A stretch of 54,768 nucleotides of DNA. Origin: Candidatus Anaerobiospirillum pullicola (GTDB taxonomy: Bacteria > Pseudomonadota > Gammaproteobacteria > Enterobacterales > Succinivibrionaceae). Shown here piece by piece: positions 1 to 9,730 of this stretch (positions are counted from its first letter, which is position 1; every line of letters begins with the position of its first letter). The notes below the pieces were generated by a model, which saw nothing but the letters and a program-made list of their open reading frames with translations, did no database searches and was not told where the DNA came from. The translations under genes were made by a program, and so were the position numbers. The DNA lies in NCBI GenBank assembly GCA_018884035.1, contig JAHLFE010000058.1:1-54768 (forward strand). Direction: 5' to 3'.

Positions 1-92
1 TCGAACGCTAAGGCGCTGCCCTGCAGCGCGCAGCTTCTAAGACACAGTGCTGCTGTACACACAGCTCTACTAGGCAGCAACACGATCTGCCA

Positions 93-124
93 CTAATGCC
101 TCAGCACCAAAAAAATCGCAAGGA
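93..124. repeat. 32-bp dispersed repeat, copy 1
   Basis: This segment matches 32510-32541 at 31 of 32 positions, in the same orientation. Both copies begin with CTAATGCCTCAGCA and end with AATCGCAAGGA. The similarity weakens but continues a few bases upstream (CAC.AT.TG). The function is unknown; a remnant of a larger mobile or coding sequence is possible. Confidence 0.75.
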
Positions 125-347
125 CCGAAAAGAGGATATGAGAGCGTAAGTGTAGCATTACACAGAATATGGTGCAGTACCCCCAATCTAATCCTCTCAA
201 GATAAGGCAGCTACTTATGAGCCACAGCAGCTGCAGCCTGTAACCTAATACGCTACCCCCACCTGTTTGCAGGCAACTGCATCCATAGTGCTTGCTTTTT
301 GAGACACCTACCTTGCTCTTGCTATTTGGAGCCAAAAGCACACTAAC

Positions 348-382
348 AAAAAGGGCGCTGCAGTTACCCACAACGCCCTTTT
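348..382 (-). terminator. Rho-independent terminator after the purine permease
   Basis: On the minus strand AAAAGGGCG pairs with CGCCCTTTT across a loop of about 16 nt and runs into a T tract. It lies about 75 bp past the permease stop codon, where its terminator is expected. Confidence 0.8.
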
Positions 383-455
383 GTACAACGTAGAGCACAG
401 CGCAGAGCTCAGAACTCCGATCTCAGCTCTGCACGCTACCAGCTCCTCACTGCCT

Positions 456-1742
456 CTACATCACGTACTTTAAGCAGAAGATCAGCGCTAACACCACCAT
501 GGAAATGGTGATCTTATTGAACTTGCCCGACAGCACATTAATGCAGACGTAAGAGAGCAGACCTAACACGATACCCTCAGAGATCGAGTAGGCCATTGGC
601 ATCATCAGAATGCAGATAAAAGCCGGAATCGCATCTGAGTAATCGGCAAAGTTGATCTTATTGACCTGGCTCATCATCATGAGGCCAACTAAGATCAGCA
701 CTGGGGCCGTAGCGGCACCTGGCACCGATAAGAAGAATGGCGCTAAGAACAGGGCAATTAAGAAGCAAATGGCCGTAGTAAACGAGGTTAAGCCCGTGCG
801 ACCGCCCTCGCCCACACCCGAGGCCGACTCCACAAAGGTGGTAATGGTCGAAGTACCTAACACCGCACCGCCCGTGGTACCGATAGCATCGACTAAGAAG
901 GCCTTTTTGAGGTGAGGAATGCGGCCTCTCTTATCAACCATACCCGCCTTAGTGGAAACGCCCACTAAGGTGCCGATGGTATCGAACATATCCACAAAGA
1001 GGAAGGTAAAGACGATGACCGCCATGTCTTTGGTGAAGATGTCAGTCCACTGCATCTTGGCAAAGATAGGCTCAATCGATGGTGGCATACCCACGATACC
1101 ATTAAAGTGGGTGATACCCATAGGGATGCCGATAATGGTCGTGCCTAAGATACCTAAGAGCAGAGCGCCACGTACCTTTAAGACAAGGAGTACCGAGGTT
1201 AAAACCACACCGATGACACCTAAAAGACCAGTGCCAGAGGTGATGGTGCCAAGGCCAATAATGGTGGCGTCGTTTTTCACCACGATGCCTGCGTTTTGCA
1301 GACCGATAAAGGCGATGAATAAGCCAATACCAGAGGAAATAGCGTACTTTAAGGTAAGAGGCAGCGCATCGACGATCTTCTCACGTAAGTTCGATAACGT
1401 GAGGATGATGAAGATGATACCCTCGATAAAGACGGCGGTTAAGGCAAACTGCCAGCTATAGCCCATGGTTAAGCAGACGCTAAAGGCAAAGAAGGCGTTT
1501 AAGCCCATGCCTGGAGCTAAGGCAAATGGCAGCTTGGCATACAGAGCCATGAGCAGAGTGGTGACACCAGAGGCTACTGCCGTGGTGGTAAAGAGTGCAC
1601 CCTTATCCATGCCTGAGGCTGACAGGATGTTTGGATTGACGGCCAGAATGTAGGCCATGGTCAAGAAGGTGGTCAGACCAGCCAAAATCTCAGTGCGCAC
1701 TGAGTGTTTGGCTGGGTCAAAGCCAAATAGTTTTTCCAGCAT
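456..1742 (-). CDS. Guanine/hypoxanthine permease, NCS2 AzgA/PbuG type
   Basis: This 428-residue inner-membrane protein should import purine bases, most likely guanine and hypoxanthine, by proton symport. It is hydrophobic throughout, with roughly 12-14 membrane segments. It opens with the family pattern GLTTFLTMAYILAVNP near residue 22, followed by LAPGMGLNAFFAF near residue 75. The FDTIGTLVGV and GTSTITTFVESASGVGEGG blocks are typical of AzgA/PbuG rather than UraA-type members. Length matches the family (about 430-450). The start is an ATG with GGGGA about 7 nt upstream. A terminator follows at 348-382. The gene stands alone, and no purine riboswitch was recognised upstream. Assignment to adenine rather than guanine/hypoxanthine cannot be excluded. 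Confidence 0.88.
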   Translation of the reverse strand: MLEKLFGFDPAKHSVRTEILAGLTTFLTMAYILAVNPNILSASGMDKGALFTTTAVASGVTTLLMALYAKLPFALAPGMGLNAFFAFSVCLTMGYSWQFALTAVFIEGIIFIILTLSNLREKIVDALPLTLKYAISSGIGLFIAFIGLQNAGIVVKNDATIIGLGTITSGTGLLGVIGVVLTSVLLVLKVRGALLLGILGTTIIGIPMGITHFNGIVGMPPSIEPIFAKMQWTDIFTKDMAVIVFTFLFVDMFDTIGTLVGVSTKAGMVDKRGRIPHLKKAFLVDAIGTTGGAVLGTSTITTFVESASGVGEGGRTGLTSFTTAICFLIALFLAPFFLSVPGAATAPVLILVGLMMMSQVNKINFADYSDAIPAFICILMMPMAYSISEGIVLGLLSYVCINVLSGKFNKITISMVVLALIFCLKYVM

Positions 1743-2185
1743 GAGTTTATCCCCACCGCTTTGCGATTAGCCTCTGCGCTCCCGCGTATAGGCAAAGACG
1801 TACAGCAAGAGATAGTCTAGTGTACGGACAAAAGCGACATCTGAGCGGTGCTAACAAGCTGTGGCGTAGGAGGAGGGGCCACAGGTATCCGAGAACGTGC
1901 GCATAATAGCACTGCAAGGCTGGATAAACAATGCATAAGCGCATAAATAAGCCAAAGGCAGACGCTAGCGCCATGCTACCAGATCAGCAAACAGCAAGCG
2001 TTCTTGGCCTTGGACTTACTGGCTTAATGCAGTGCTGGTCATACGACCAGAGCATGGTGCGAGGTAGTTTTTAGCACCTACTCATTGGCTGTGGCCAGTG
2101 GTGTGAGAGAGCTTACAGCAACCTAAAAGGTGGGCATTTATGCGGGTGTACACCCGCCCCATGGCAAGAGTTAACTCAGTGGCTA

Positions 2186-2332
2186 TTTTGGGCTTTCCTC
2201 TGAGTTTGGAGGATGCCAAAAGCAGCAGCGCCCTGCGATCAAGCATGGGAACCAATGTGATGGAGTTTGGCGTGACCAACCTTGAAGTAAGGTTGCTGCC
2301 CCTATCGCTCACACTCTGAAGAGAGCCAGAAA
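2186..2332 (+). repeat. Inverted-repeat element family 1, copy A
   Basis: About 147 bp, starting TTTTGGGCTTTCCTCTGAG and ending ACTCTGAAGAGAGCCAGAAA, so the ends are imperfect inverted repeats. The interior aligns with the reverse complement of copy B (2493-2641), including ATGGAGTTTGGCGTGACCAA. No transposase is encoded. It resembles a MITE or an ERIC-type intergenic repeat. Confidence 0.8.
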
Positions 2333-2492
2333 CTACGAGAGATGCAGCTACTGATGCTGCTGCTGCTGGCTAGAGGCCAAAAGTTCTGACACCATGGCCT
2401 CACCACCTACATAAAGAGACAGACTGCCGAGATTGCCCTTACAAGCAAAGTGACACAAGCCCAGTGGCAGCCACGGCAAACAGCATGATCTC

Positions 2493-2641
2493 AAAAGTTG
2501 GCTCTCCTCAGAGTTTGGTGGATATGGCACCAACACTACTCCAAGTTTGGTCACGCCAAACGCCATCACATGGAGGCCCATGTTTGATCGCTGGGCTCTG
2601 CTGCTTTTTGGCATCAACCAAACTCTGAGGAGAGCCCAAAA
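2493..2641 (-). repeat. Inverted-repeat element family 1, copy B
   Basis: About 149 bp, in the opposite orientation to copy A and 160 bp from it. On the minus strand it begins TTTTGGGCTCTCCTCAGAG and ends ACTCTGAGGAGAGCCAAC, giving terminal inverted repeats of about 25 bp with very few mismatches. This is the best-preserved copy of the family. Confidence 0.85.
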
Positions 2642-2667
2642 GTGGTTAACCTGCTGATAATGGCCGT

Positions 2668-3147
2668 TTAATCAGATGAGGAGGAATCAGCAGCGGCGCT
2701 CGAGTCATATGCAGCGGAAGCAGCGGAAGCATCGTGCGTCCTAGCATCGTTGCTGTCCTGCACAGCAAACACCGGTGCTAAGCCCTCACCACGATTATCA
2801 CCTAAGCCCTTAGCAATCAGCGCATCAAGGTGCATGCTCTTAGTGATGAGGCTATCAAACTCAAAGTGAATGGCTGGCATATAGCGCATCTTTAAGCGCG
2901 CCGCTAAACGGGAGCGCACAAAGCCATTGGCCTTGTTTAAGACCTGTACCGCCTCAGATACCTTTTGCTCATCGTCACTTAAAAACGACACGTAAATGGT
3001 GGCATTGCGCAAGTCAGGTGAAACATTGACCTCCGTTACAGTGGCTAAGGATACGCGCGGATCCTTAATCTCGGAGGAAATGATATGGGCAGCCTCACGG
3101 CGCAGCGACGCAGCGATACGCTCGTTACGGCCATAGCTTTTTGGCAT
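2668..3147 (-). CDS. rbfA: 30S ribosome-binding factor A
   Basis: RbfA binds the immature 30S subunit near 16S rRNA helix 1 and assists late maturation and cold adaptation. The first 115 residues carry the KH-like fold sequence: NERIAASLRREAAHIISSEI, DPRVSLATVTEVNVSPDLRNATIYVS in two halves, then LKMRYMPAIHFEFD. The start has GGGAGG 6 nt upstream. The protein is 159 residues, longer than the usual 120-135, owing to an Ala/Ser/Asp-rich tail from about residue 128 with no known function. A strong terminator (3272-3304) separates it from infB, so it may be transcribed from its own promoter even though it follows the nusA-infB block as in E. coli. Confidence 0.95.
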   Translation of the reverse strand: MPKSYGRNERIAASLRREAAHIISSEIKDPRVSLATVTEVNVSPDLRNATIYVSFLSDDEQKVSEAVQVLNKANGFVRSRLAARLKMRYMPAIHFEFDSLITKSMHLDALIAKGLGDNRGEGLAPVFAVQDSNDARTHDASAASAAYDSSAAADSSSSD

Positions 3148-3271
3148 AATTCGCCTCCCTAAAGCGTGCCTACAAAGTTCACAGTATGTCCCGCTTATGT
3201 CCCAATAGCGCCGAGCAGCCTTTATTGCGAGCTCTACTCTTAGCTATTGAGCAACATACCGTGCACCAAAG

Positions 3272-3304
3272 AAAAAAGCCTCAACTTTGCGGCTGAAGCT
3301 TTTT
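3272..3304 (-). terminator. Rho-independent terminator between infB and rbfA
   Basis: On the minus strand AAAAAGCTTCA pairs with TGAGGCTTTTT (11 bp, one G-U) around a 10-nt loop, followed by T residues. It lies about 130 bp past the infB stop and would end the rimP-nusA-infB transcript before rbfA. Confidence 0.8.
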
Positions 3305-3434
3305 CCAGTTAAGAGCGGTAGCAACACGCATGACGCACCACTACCGCGCCTGTAAGTCAGTAGCGTTACCACCAACTCCCCACACCCCACCTACCAAACA
3401 CAGGCAAGGTGCGGACAGCTGGTAATAAGGCTCG

Positions 3435-6014
3435 CTATAAAGAGCGCTTGACCTCGACGTTCTCGAACACCTCGATTTGGTCGCCCACACGGACGTCTTG
3501 GTAGTTCTTCACGCAGATACCGCACTCGTTACCGCTCTTGACCTCATTGACGTCATCCTTGAAGCGACGTAACGAATCGAGCTCACCTTCGTAGATGACC
3601 ACGTTGTCACGCAGCACGCGGATTGGCGCCGAGCGCTTGACCACACCTTCGGTAACCATACAGCCAGCAATGGCGCCGTACTTTGGATGACGGAAGACCT
3701 CACGCACATCGGCCATACCAATGATCTGCTGCTGCACTTCGGCCTTGAGCATACCGGACATGGCCTTCTTCACGTCATCGATCAGGTCGTAGATCACACT
3801 GTAGTAGTGCAGATCAACACCCTCAGAGTCGATGACGCGGCGGGCTGGGGCATCAGCACGGACATTGAAGCCCACGATGATGGCCGAGGAAGCGGCAGCC
3901 AGCGTGGCATCGGTTTCGGTGATACCACCCACACCCGAGCCAATGATGTTGACCTTAACCTCGTCAGTAGCCAGCTTGTTCAGGGCATCGGAGATGGCCT
4001 CCACTGAGCCTTGGGTGTCAGCCTTGAGCACCACATTAAGCTCGGAAGTCTCGTTGTCCTTGAACATATTCTCAAGCTTAGCCTTCTGCTGCTTAGCCAG
4101 CTTCAGCTCACGGAACTTGCCTTGGCGGTATAAGGCCACTTCACGGGCCTTCTTTTCATCGGTCACAACAGTTAAGTCATCACCGGCATCAGGCACACCC
4201 GACAGGCCGTAGATCTCAACTGGCATCGATGGGCCAGCCTCGTCTAAAGTCTGACCATTCTCATTGCGCAGCGCACGCACACGACCGTACTCTAAGCCGC
4301 AGAGCACGATGTCGCCCTTGTGTAAGGTACCCTCTTGCACCAGCACGGCAGCCACTGGACCACGGCCCTTATCAAGGCGGGACTCAATGACCACACCGGC
4401 AGCCATGCAATCGACCGCAGCGGTGAGCTCTAACATTTCGGCCTGTAAGAGAATGGCGTCTAATAAGGCGTCCACACCCTGACCAGTCTTAGCCGAAACC
4501 TCAACAAACTGCACCTCACCACCTAAGCTATCTGGAACGACACCGTTCTGGATGAGCTCGTTGGTCACGCGCATTGGATCAGCACCAGGCTTATCCATCT
4601 TGTTGATAGCGACGATTAATGGCACCTTCGCAGCGTTGGCGTGTTGGATAGCCTCAATCGTCTGTGGCATCACACCGTCATCAGCAGCCACCACTAAGAC
4701 CACGATATCGGTGACCTTAGCACCACGGGCACGCATCGCGGTAAAGGCGGCGTGACCTGGGGTATCAATAAAGGTGATACCCGTCTTCGAGTTAGGAGTC
4801 GTGATGTGGTAAGCACCGATACGCTGGGTAATACCACCGGCCTCACCAGCGGCCACCTTGGTCTCACGGATGAAATCCAGTAAGGAGGTCTTACCGTGGT
4901 CAACGTGACCCATGATGGTAACGACTGGAGCCCGAGGCACCTTCGCCGCATCGCTCTTACGGCCCGCAAGTAAGGATTCCTCTAACTCGTTCTCCTTACG
5001 CAGGATGGCCTTGTGACCCATTTCCTCGACCACGATCTGCGCCGTAGCCTGATCGATGACTTGGTTAATGGTCACCATTTCGCCTAAGCGCATCAGGCAC
5101 TTAATCACCTCAGCGCCCTTCACGGCCATCTTCTGCGCTAACTCAGCGACGGTAATCGTCTCACCGATCACCACATCACGGGTGACAGGCTGGGTTGGGC
5201 GATTGAAGGTTGGTGCACCCTTGGCGTTGCGACCATTACGGCCAGTAGCACCCTTACGGCCACCACGACCTTGGTTACCAGAGCCACGGCCACCATAGCC
5301 ACCAAAGGAAGCGTTCTCTTCCTCACGCTTCTTGGTGAGAACCTTACCACCGGCGGTATCTAAGCCGCGACGGCCACGATTCTCTTCCTCAGCGTCCTGA
5401 CGAGCCTCAGCCTCACGGACATACACCGAAGCACTGTCGAGGCTGTCTTGCTCGCTTTGGCGACGACGCTCTTCTTCTTCGGCTGCCCAACGGGCCTCGT
5501 TCTCTTCCGCTAAGCGGCGCGCCTCTTCGGCCTGACGCTCAGTTTCCTCTTGGATCTTACGCGCCTGCTCTTCTTCTTGTGCACGTTGCAGCTTGGCGTT
5601 CTCAGCGTCAATAGCTTGCTCTTGCGCGCTCTTGACTTGACTTGCGTTAGCGGCAGCGGCAGCCACGCGAGCGGCCTTGGCACGGGCGGCGATTTCCTCA
5701 CGCTTTTGTCGTGCTTCTTCAGCCTTAGCCTTGGCCTCTTGCTCAGCCTTGGCCTTAGCCTCAGCCTCGCGAGCCTCACGCTCCTTAGCCTCTTGCTCGG
5801 CACGTGCCTTAGCTTCAGCCTCTAAGCGCTCCTTTTCTTCCTGCTCTTTGCGCAGTTTTTCGGCATCGATCTTGACGCGCTTCTTGTGCACCACTTGCAC
5901 CATCTTGCGCTTGCCGGTGGAGTCCTGCACCTTAACAGTAGAGTGAGAGGCACGGTTTAAGGACATGCGCTTTATCGACGCTTTACCCTCTGTACTTTTC
6001 ACTGCATCAGCCAT
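3435..6014 (-). CDS. infB: Translation initiation factor IF-2
   Basis: IF-2 is the GTPase that brings initiator fMet-tRNA to the 30S subunit and promotes subunit joining. The 859-residue protein has a long Glu/Lys/Ala/Arg-rich charged region (about residues 50-215), a Gly/Arg-rich linker, an IF2_N-like module ([20 protein letters not shown]), then the G domain. GHVDHGKT lies at residues 369-376, DTPGH near 418 and NKMD near 470. Domains II, III and the fMet-tRNA-binding C-terminal domain follow, with [11 protein letters not shown] and [14 protein letters not shown] visible. Length is close to E. coli IF2-alpha (890). It begins 15 nt after nusA, so the two are almost certainly cotranscribed. 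Confidence 0.98.
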   Translation of the reverse strand: MADAVKSTEGKASIKRMSLNRASHSTVKVQDSTGKRKMVQVVHKKRVKIDAEKLRKEQEEKERLEAEAKARAEQEAKEREAREAEAKAKAEQEAKAKAEEARQKREEIAARAKAARVAAAAANASQVKSAQEQAIDAENAKLQRAQEEEQARKIQEETERQAEEARRLAEENEARWAAEEEERRRQSEQDSLDSASVYVREAEARQDAEEENRGRRGLDTAGGKVLTKKREEENASFGGYGGRGSGNQGRGGRKGATGRNGRNAKGAPTFNRPTQPVTRDVVIGETITVAELAQKMAVKGAEVIKCLMRLGEMVTINQVIDQATAQIVVEEMGHKAILRKENELEESLLAGRKSDAAKVPRAPVVTIMGHVDHGKTSLLDFIRETKVAAGEAGGITQRIGAYHITTPNSKTGITFIDTPGHAAFTAMRARGAKVTDIVVLVVAADDGVMPQTIEAIQHANAAKVPLIVAINKMDKPGADPMRVTNELIQNGVVPDSLGGEVQFVEVSAKTGQGVDALLDAILLQAEMLELTAAVDCMAAGVVIESRLDKGRGPVAAVLVQEGTLHKGDIVLCGLEYGRVRALRNENGQTLDEAGPSMPVEIYGLSGVPDAGDDLTVVTDEKKAREVALYRQGKFRELKLAKQQKAKLENMFKDNETSELNVVLKADTQGSVEAISDALNKLATDEVKVNIIGSGVGGITETDATLAAASSAIIVGFNVRADAPARRVIDSEGVDLHYYSVIYDLIDDVKKAMSGMLKAEVQQQIIGMADVREVFRHPKYGAIAGCMVTEGVVKRSAPIRVLRDNVVIYEGELDSLRRFKDDVNEVKSGNECGICVKNYQDVRVGDQIEVFENVEVKRSL

Positions 6015-6029
6015 GTTACTTCTCCTCCT

Positions 6030-7664
6030 TTACTGTTGCTCAGTGCTAGCAGCGCGCTCTGCAGCTTGTGGCTCAATGTTTTCTGCAGGGGTGTTAGCAA
6101 CGTTGTCAGCGGCAGGTGTGGAGACATTACCTACAGCTGGAGTTGGGGTTGATTCGTTGGTGCTGTCAGTAGCAGCAGTAGCCTCAGCGTTCTCATCCTT
6201 AAACCACGTTAAGTTACGGGCTTCCATGATGATATCGCCAGCCTTTTGTACGTCGATACCGAGGTCTAAGAGGTCATCAATAGCCTGCTCAGCTAAGTCC
6301 TCTAAGGACTTAATGCCCTTATTGACTAAAGCTAAGGCCAGTTCCGTATCGATGCCATTAACCTGCATCAGCTCTTCGCCGCCGCTTTGCTTTAACGCTT
6401 CTTCCTGCTTAGCGACAGCATTGCGAGCATTCTCTTGCAGCGCAGCGATAAGCTCAGCATCCATACCCTCGATTTCGTAGAACTCCTCAGGAGCGACGAA
6501 AGCCACTTCCTCCAGAGTGTGGAAACCAGCATCAGCTAAAGCCTGAGCAAAGGTCTCGTCCACATCGAGATTGTCCATAAAGAACTTCACGACCTCGCTG
6601 TTCTCTGCTTGCAGCTCCGCATCCATTCTGCTCTCAGCCTTAACCTGAAGGTGCCAGCCTAAGACTTGCGAGGCAAGGCGCACATTCTGACCATTACGGC
6701 CAATGGCTAAAGCCAGATTGTCATCAGGGACGGCCAGATCAATGCTGTGACTGTCATCGTTAATCACGATGCGGGTCACCTCAGCAGGCTCCATGGCGTT
6801 AGACACGTACTGGGCTAAGTTCTCATCCCAGAGCACGATGTCAATACGCTCACCGGAGAGCTCACCTGAGACCGCCATCACACGAGCGCCACGCATACCG
6901 ATACAGGCACCGCGTGGGTCAATACGCTTGTCCTTAGAACGCACAGCGATCTTGGCGCGTAAGCCTGGATCACGGGCCACGCCCATAATCTCAATAATGC
7001 CCTCACCGATCTCTGGCACTTCGATACGGAAGAGCTCAGCTAAGAACTCTGGAGCAGCACGCGAGCACACTAATTGTGGGCCACGTCCCTCGGGACGGAT
7101 ATCGATTAAGAGCGCGCGGATATGATCACCACGCGCAAAGTTCTCGTGTGGGATCATCTGATCGCGACGCAGGATAGCCTCGGCACCGTTACCTAAGTCG
7201 AGCACCATGTATTCACGGCCAGGGCGCTTGACCACGGCGTTAACCACGTGGCCTAAACGCTCACGTTGCTCGCTGATGATCTGCTCACGCTCGGCGGTAC
7301 GCACACGCTGGGATAAGACCTGCTTCGCCGTTTGAATGGTGATACGGTCAAAGGTAACCGATGGGATCTCATCCTCAATGATATCGCCAGGGTTGATGTC
7401 AGGGTGCTCTTCACGGGCAGCGGCTAAGGAAATCTCTTGGACAGGATTATCTAGCGGCCCGTCGGTATCGACTACCACCCAGCGGCGGTAGGTGGAATAA
7501 GAGCCATCCTTTTCATCGATTTGCACACGCACGTCGATATCGAGGTTGGACTTCTTTTTGGTGGCAGTGGCTAAGGCCTGTTCCAAAGCTTCAAAGATCT
7601 TCTGCTTTGGGATGGCACGCTCATTGGAGAGCGCCTCGGCTATCGCAATGATTTCTTTACCCAT
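6030..7664 (-). CDS. nusA: Transcription elongation/termination factor NusA
   Basis: NusA binds RNA polymerase and nascent RNA, and affects pausing, termination and antitermination. The N-terminal polymerase-binding domain covers about residues 1-130. An S1 domain follows (VVNAVVKRPGREYMVLDLGNG in halves), then two KH domains with IGMRGARVMAVSGELSGERID and AIGRNGQNVRLASQVLGW. The C-terminus carries two helix-hairpin-helix acidic repeats typical of the gammaproteobacterial protein. The 544 residues exceed E. coli's 495 because of a Thr/Ala/Pro-rich tail after about residue 490. It lies between rimP (36-bp gap) and infB (15-bp gap). Confidence 0.98.
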   Translation of the reverse strand: MGKEIIAIAEALSNERAIPKQKIFEALEQALATATKKKSNLDIDVRVQIDEKDGSYSTYRRWVVVDTDGPLDNPVQEISLAAAREEHPDINPGDIIEDEIPSVTFDRITIQTAKQVLSQRVRTAEREQIISEQRERLGHVVNAVVKRPGREYMVLDLGNGAEAILRRDQMIPHENFARGDHIRALLIDIRPEGRGPQLVCSRAAPEFLAELFRIEVPEIGEGIIEIMGVARDPGLRAKIAVRSKDKRIDPRGACIGMRGARVMAVSGELSGERIDIVLWDENLAQYVSNAMEPAEVTRIVINDDSHSIDLAVPDDNLALAIGRNGQNVRLASQVLGWHLQVKAESRMDAELQAENSEVVKFFMDNLDVDETFAQALADAGFHTLEEVAFVAPEEFYEIEGMDAELIAALQENARNAVAKQEEALKQSGGEELMQVNGIDTELALALVNKGIKSLEDLAEQAIDDLLDLGIDVQKAGDIIMEARNLTWFKDENAEATAATDSTNESTPTPAVGNVSTPAADNVANTPAENIEPQAAERAASTEQQ

Positions 7665-7700
7665 TTTGGAATCACCTCTTTAGATGCCGTTGCATCTCTC

Positions 7701-8180
7701 CTATAACAACGAAGAATAGTCAGGGACGATGCGTGCTACTGAGACGTTTTCGAAGGCGACAACTACAGGCTCTTGCTCTGACTTATCGGCGATGGTTAAG
7801 GCACCGTCGGCGCCCACCGCTTGCAGAGTACCCTCGAGTTTACGACGTCCGGAGGTGGCCATTTTGAGACTGACGCTCACCTCTTGCCCCACGCTTTTTT
7901 CCATCTGCTCTTTGGTAAAGAGAATGCGATCTAAACCTGGCGAGGAAACTTCAAGGATATAGGCGGGATCGATGAGATCGGCACTATCAAGGACAGGGGA
8001 CAGTGCGTTAGTGATATCACCGCACACAGCGGCATCGACACCGTTTTCGCCCTCCACGAAAATCTGGAGGTGGGCATTGGAGCGGCCGACGCGATAGCGC
8101 AGGCCCCACAAGGAGAGGCCAAAGGATTGGACAATAGGCTCAATTAGATCTTGAAGCTTTTGCTCTAAACTTCCTGGCAT
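7701..8180 (-). CDS. rimP: Ribosome maturation factor RimP
   Basis: RimP assists 30S maturation. The 159-residue protein has the expected two-part layout. The N-terminal alpha-beta domain contains VQSFGLSLWGLRYRVG, the conserved block DLIDPAYILEVSSPGLDR and the RILFTKEQ segment. An Sm-like C-terminal domain follows (GRRKLEGTLQAVGADGALTI). The start has GAGG 5 nt upstream. As first gene of the nusA block it matches the E. coli order, but no initiator tRNA (metY) was recognised upstream. A short perfect hairpin (8208-8223) lies in its leader. Confidence 0.95.
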   Translation of the reverse strand: MPGSLEQKLQDLIEPIVQSFGLSLWGLRYRVGRSNAHLQIFVEGENGVDAAVCGDITNALSPVLDSADLIDPAYILEVSSPGLDRILFTKEQMEKSVGQEVSVSLKMATSGRRKLEGTLQAVGADGALTIADKSEQEPVVVAFENVSVARIVPDYSSLL

Positions 8181-8405
8181 AGAACCTCAAACGAAGATGG
8201 GGTGTAAGGGGTTAAAAAACCCCAGTAAAGCATTACCCTGTTCTGTGCATGGCAGAGGTGCTGGGCGCACGTTACCACGTACCACTAAAATAGCGCATTT
8301 ATTGTGGCGCCTCTATCTGTGGCCATGCGCTCTATTTTTTCAGGGGATCAGGGTAAGCACAGGACTGTCGCAGACAGCGCCCCGTTGAAGCAGGTGCGAA
8401 CAGGC

Positions 8406-8436
8406 ATAAAAAAAGCCCCGAACTGGGGCTTCTTGA
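8406..8436 (-). terminator. Orphan terminator hairpin upstream of rimP
   Basis: AAGCCCC pairs with GGGGCTT around a 5-nt loop. On the minus strand seven T residues follow; on the plus strand the tail is TTCTTG only. It would end leftward transcription entering the rimP operon, but no leftward gene was recognised on its right. Confidence 0.65.
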
Positions 8437-9571
8437 AAAAGTTGCACCTTTGCAAGGCGGTGCCGCACTAAGCTAAGCACTAAGCTAAGCTTAGGTAGGC
8501 AAGGGAGAGCATTGCAGGGACGCCATCAATTGAGGAGGGGGCGTAACCTGAAATGTCCTAGAGCTATGATGCGCACACTCTACGGCATCTAGCCTCAGGG
8601 GACTCCCGCGTCTTGCACGTTACCGGGCGATAACGTAGCAGAATGACTGCCATAACTTTGGATCACAGCAAGCGCAGCAACGTGAGTTTGGATGGACTTA
8701 CTGAGTGCTGATCTGATTTCACACCTCAGACCTCGCGCTCCAAAGTGGCCACATTTATAGCAGATTTGCGCGCAAAAGACAAGAAATTTCTGCTATGAGG
8801 CTGGTTTGGGCGGGAGTGGTTCGGGAGCGGCGTGGAAGTAGCGTGATGGTGTGCCTAAGTTAGATACACCAAAACAAGCGTAGTTTGGAGCGGTGAGGTG
8901 CGATACACAAGAGTGCTCTGAGGTTTCATTGCTTATGACGCTACACCAATGAGCACTCCGCACTTGTGGTACAAGTCTGCACGCACCTAAGATCGACCTG
9001 TACGGTCGCGCAGCACCTTTGAGTGAACCTTGGAGTAAACGCCCCACCAAAGCTGCCTCTTTGCGTGGTAACTGCACTCACAGGCAAGCTATCTGTGGTA
9101 GTTGCGCTCTACGTAACCATGGAAAAAGCAAGATATCTTGGTGGTTTGCTCGTGGTGGCAGCCTACCGTACAGTTAAGACTCCTTGCCCCACACCATTCA
9201 TCCGTCACGATTGACGTCAGCGTTTGTTTGGTTGTCCCGCCGTGTTTTCCCGCCACTTGCCACCAAGCCTTTGCCCTCACATTGCGCATCGTTTCTTAGC
9301 GTGCCCATTTCTTGCACAGATCACCCACATTTTTTGCGATTGTGACAGTTAAAGCATTTACCACTTGTCGTCTCAGTGGTTATGGCCCCTGCTCTAGGGT
9401 GGTTTTTTCCTGAGCTATAAGTGGCTGAACTTAAGGAGCATCATAGACACAAGATGCTCACGCCTGCCACTCCACTGCTTGCGAGTGCAAAGCTCAACAA
9501 CGCCACACTCTCCTAACCTACTTAACCTACTCCCCCAGACACTCCCACTTTCCACCACTTCCTGTGACACT

Positions 9572-9600
9572 TATACACAAAGGCGCCTATAACCTATAAT
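9572..9600 (+). promoter_or_regulatory. Sigma-70-type promoter of the chemoreceptor gene
   Basis: A perfect TATAAT (9595-9600) lies 17 bp after TATACA (9572-9577; 4 of 6 matches to TTGACA). The predicted start near 9607 gives a leader of about 125 nt before the ATG at 9731. No flagellar sigma-28 motif was seen. Confidence 0.55.
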
Positions 9601-9730
9601 TAGGCATTACTCTGGTTATCAGTACTTGGTTTTAGCTAAGTAATACAACTAAGAAACAAAGCCCTGATGTGTTTACTGCTACTTGGCAGCAACTCACGGT
9701 CAACAGAGCTCTGTTGCTTTTGAGGCCCAT

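Larger units (their letters stand above)
1..455. other. Gene-free left edge
   Basis: No convincing gene is visible here. The 101-codon frame on the minus strand lacks a family signature and overlaps a terminator. The stretch holds one copy of a 32-bp dispersed repeat at 93-124 and the terminator of the purine permease at 348-382. The rest has no recognisable feature. Confidence 0.6.
1743..2667. other. 925-bp spacer with two inverted-repeat elements
   Basis: The spacer separates the permease from rbfA; both are on the minus strand. Short frames here look accidental. It is mainly occupied by two divergently oriented copies of an inverted-repeat element (2186-2332 and 2493-2641). No tRNA, promoter or terminator was identified with confidence. 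Confidence 0.55.
8181..9730. other. 1.55-kb spacer between rimP and the chemoreceptor
   Basis: No gene with a family signature was found; the frames at 8793-9077 and 9023-9289 look like chance. The spacer holds a GGGGTT/AACCCC hairpin (8208-8223), a minus-strand terminator-like hairpin (8406-8436) and the chemoreceptor promoter (9572-9600). No tRNA arms were seen on either strand. Confidence 0.5.

Noticed and set aside
2348-2617. 89-codon minus-strand frame
   Set aside because: Most of it is the inverted-repeat element copy B; the corresponding frame is broken in copy A, so it is not supported as a gene.
3687-5946. Several long frames on the plus strand opposite infB
   Set aside because: They are mirror frames of the biased infB sequence and have no ribosome-binding sites or family patterns.
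8181-8400. Initiator tRNA upstream of rimP, as in E. coli metY
   Set aside because: No tRNA T-arm, anticodon arm or CCA end was found on either strand.
8793-9289. Overlapping frames on both strands between rimP and the chemoreceptor
   Set aside because: No start signals, no recognisable residues, and opposite-strand overlap point to chance.
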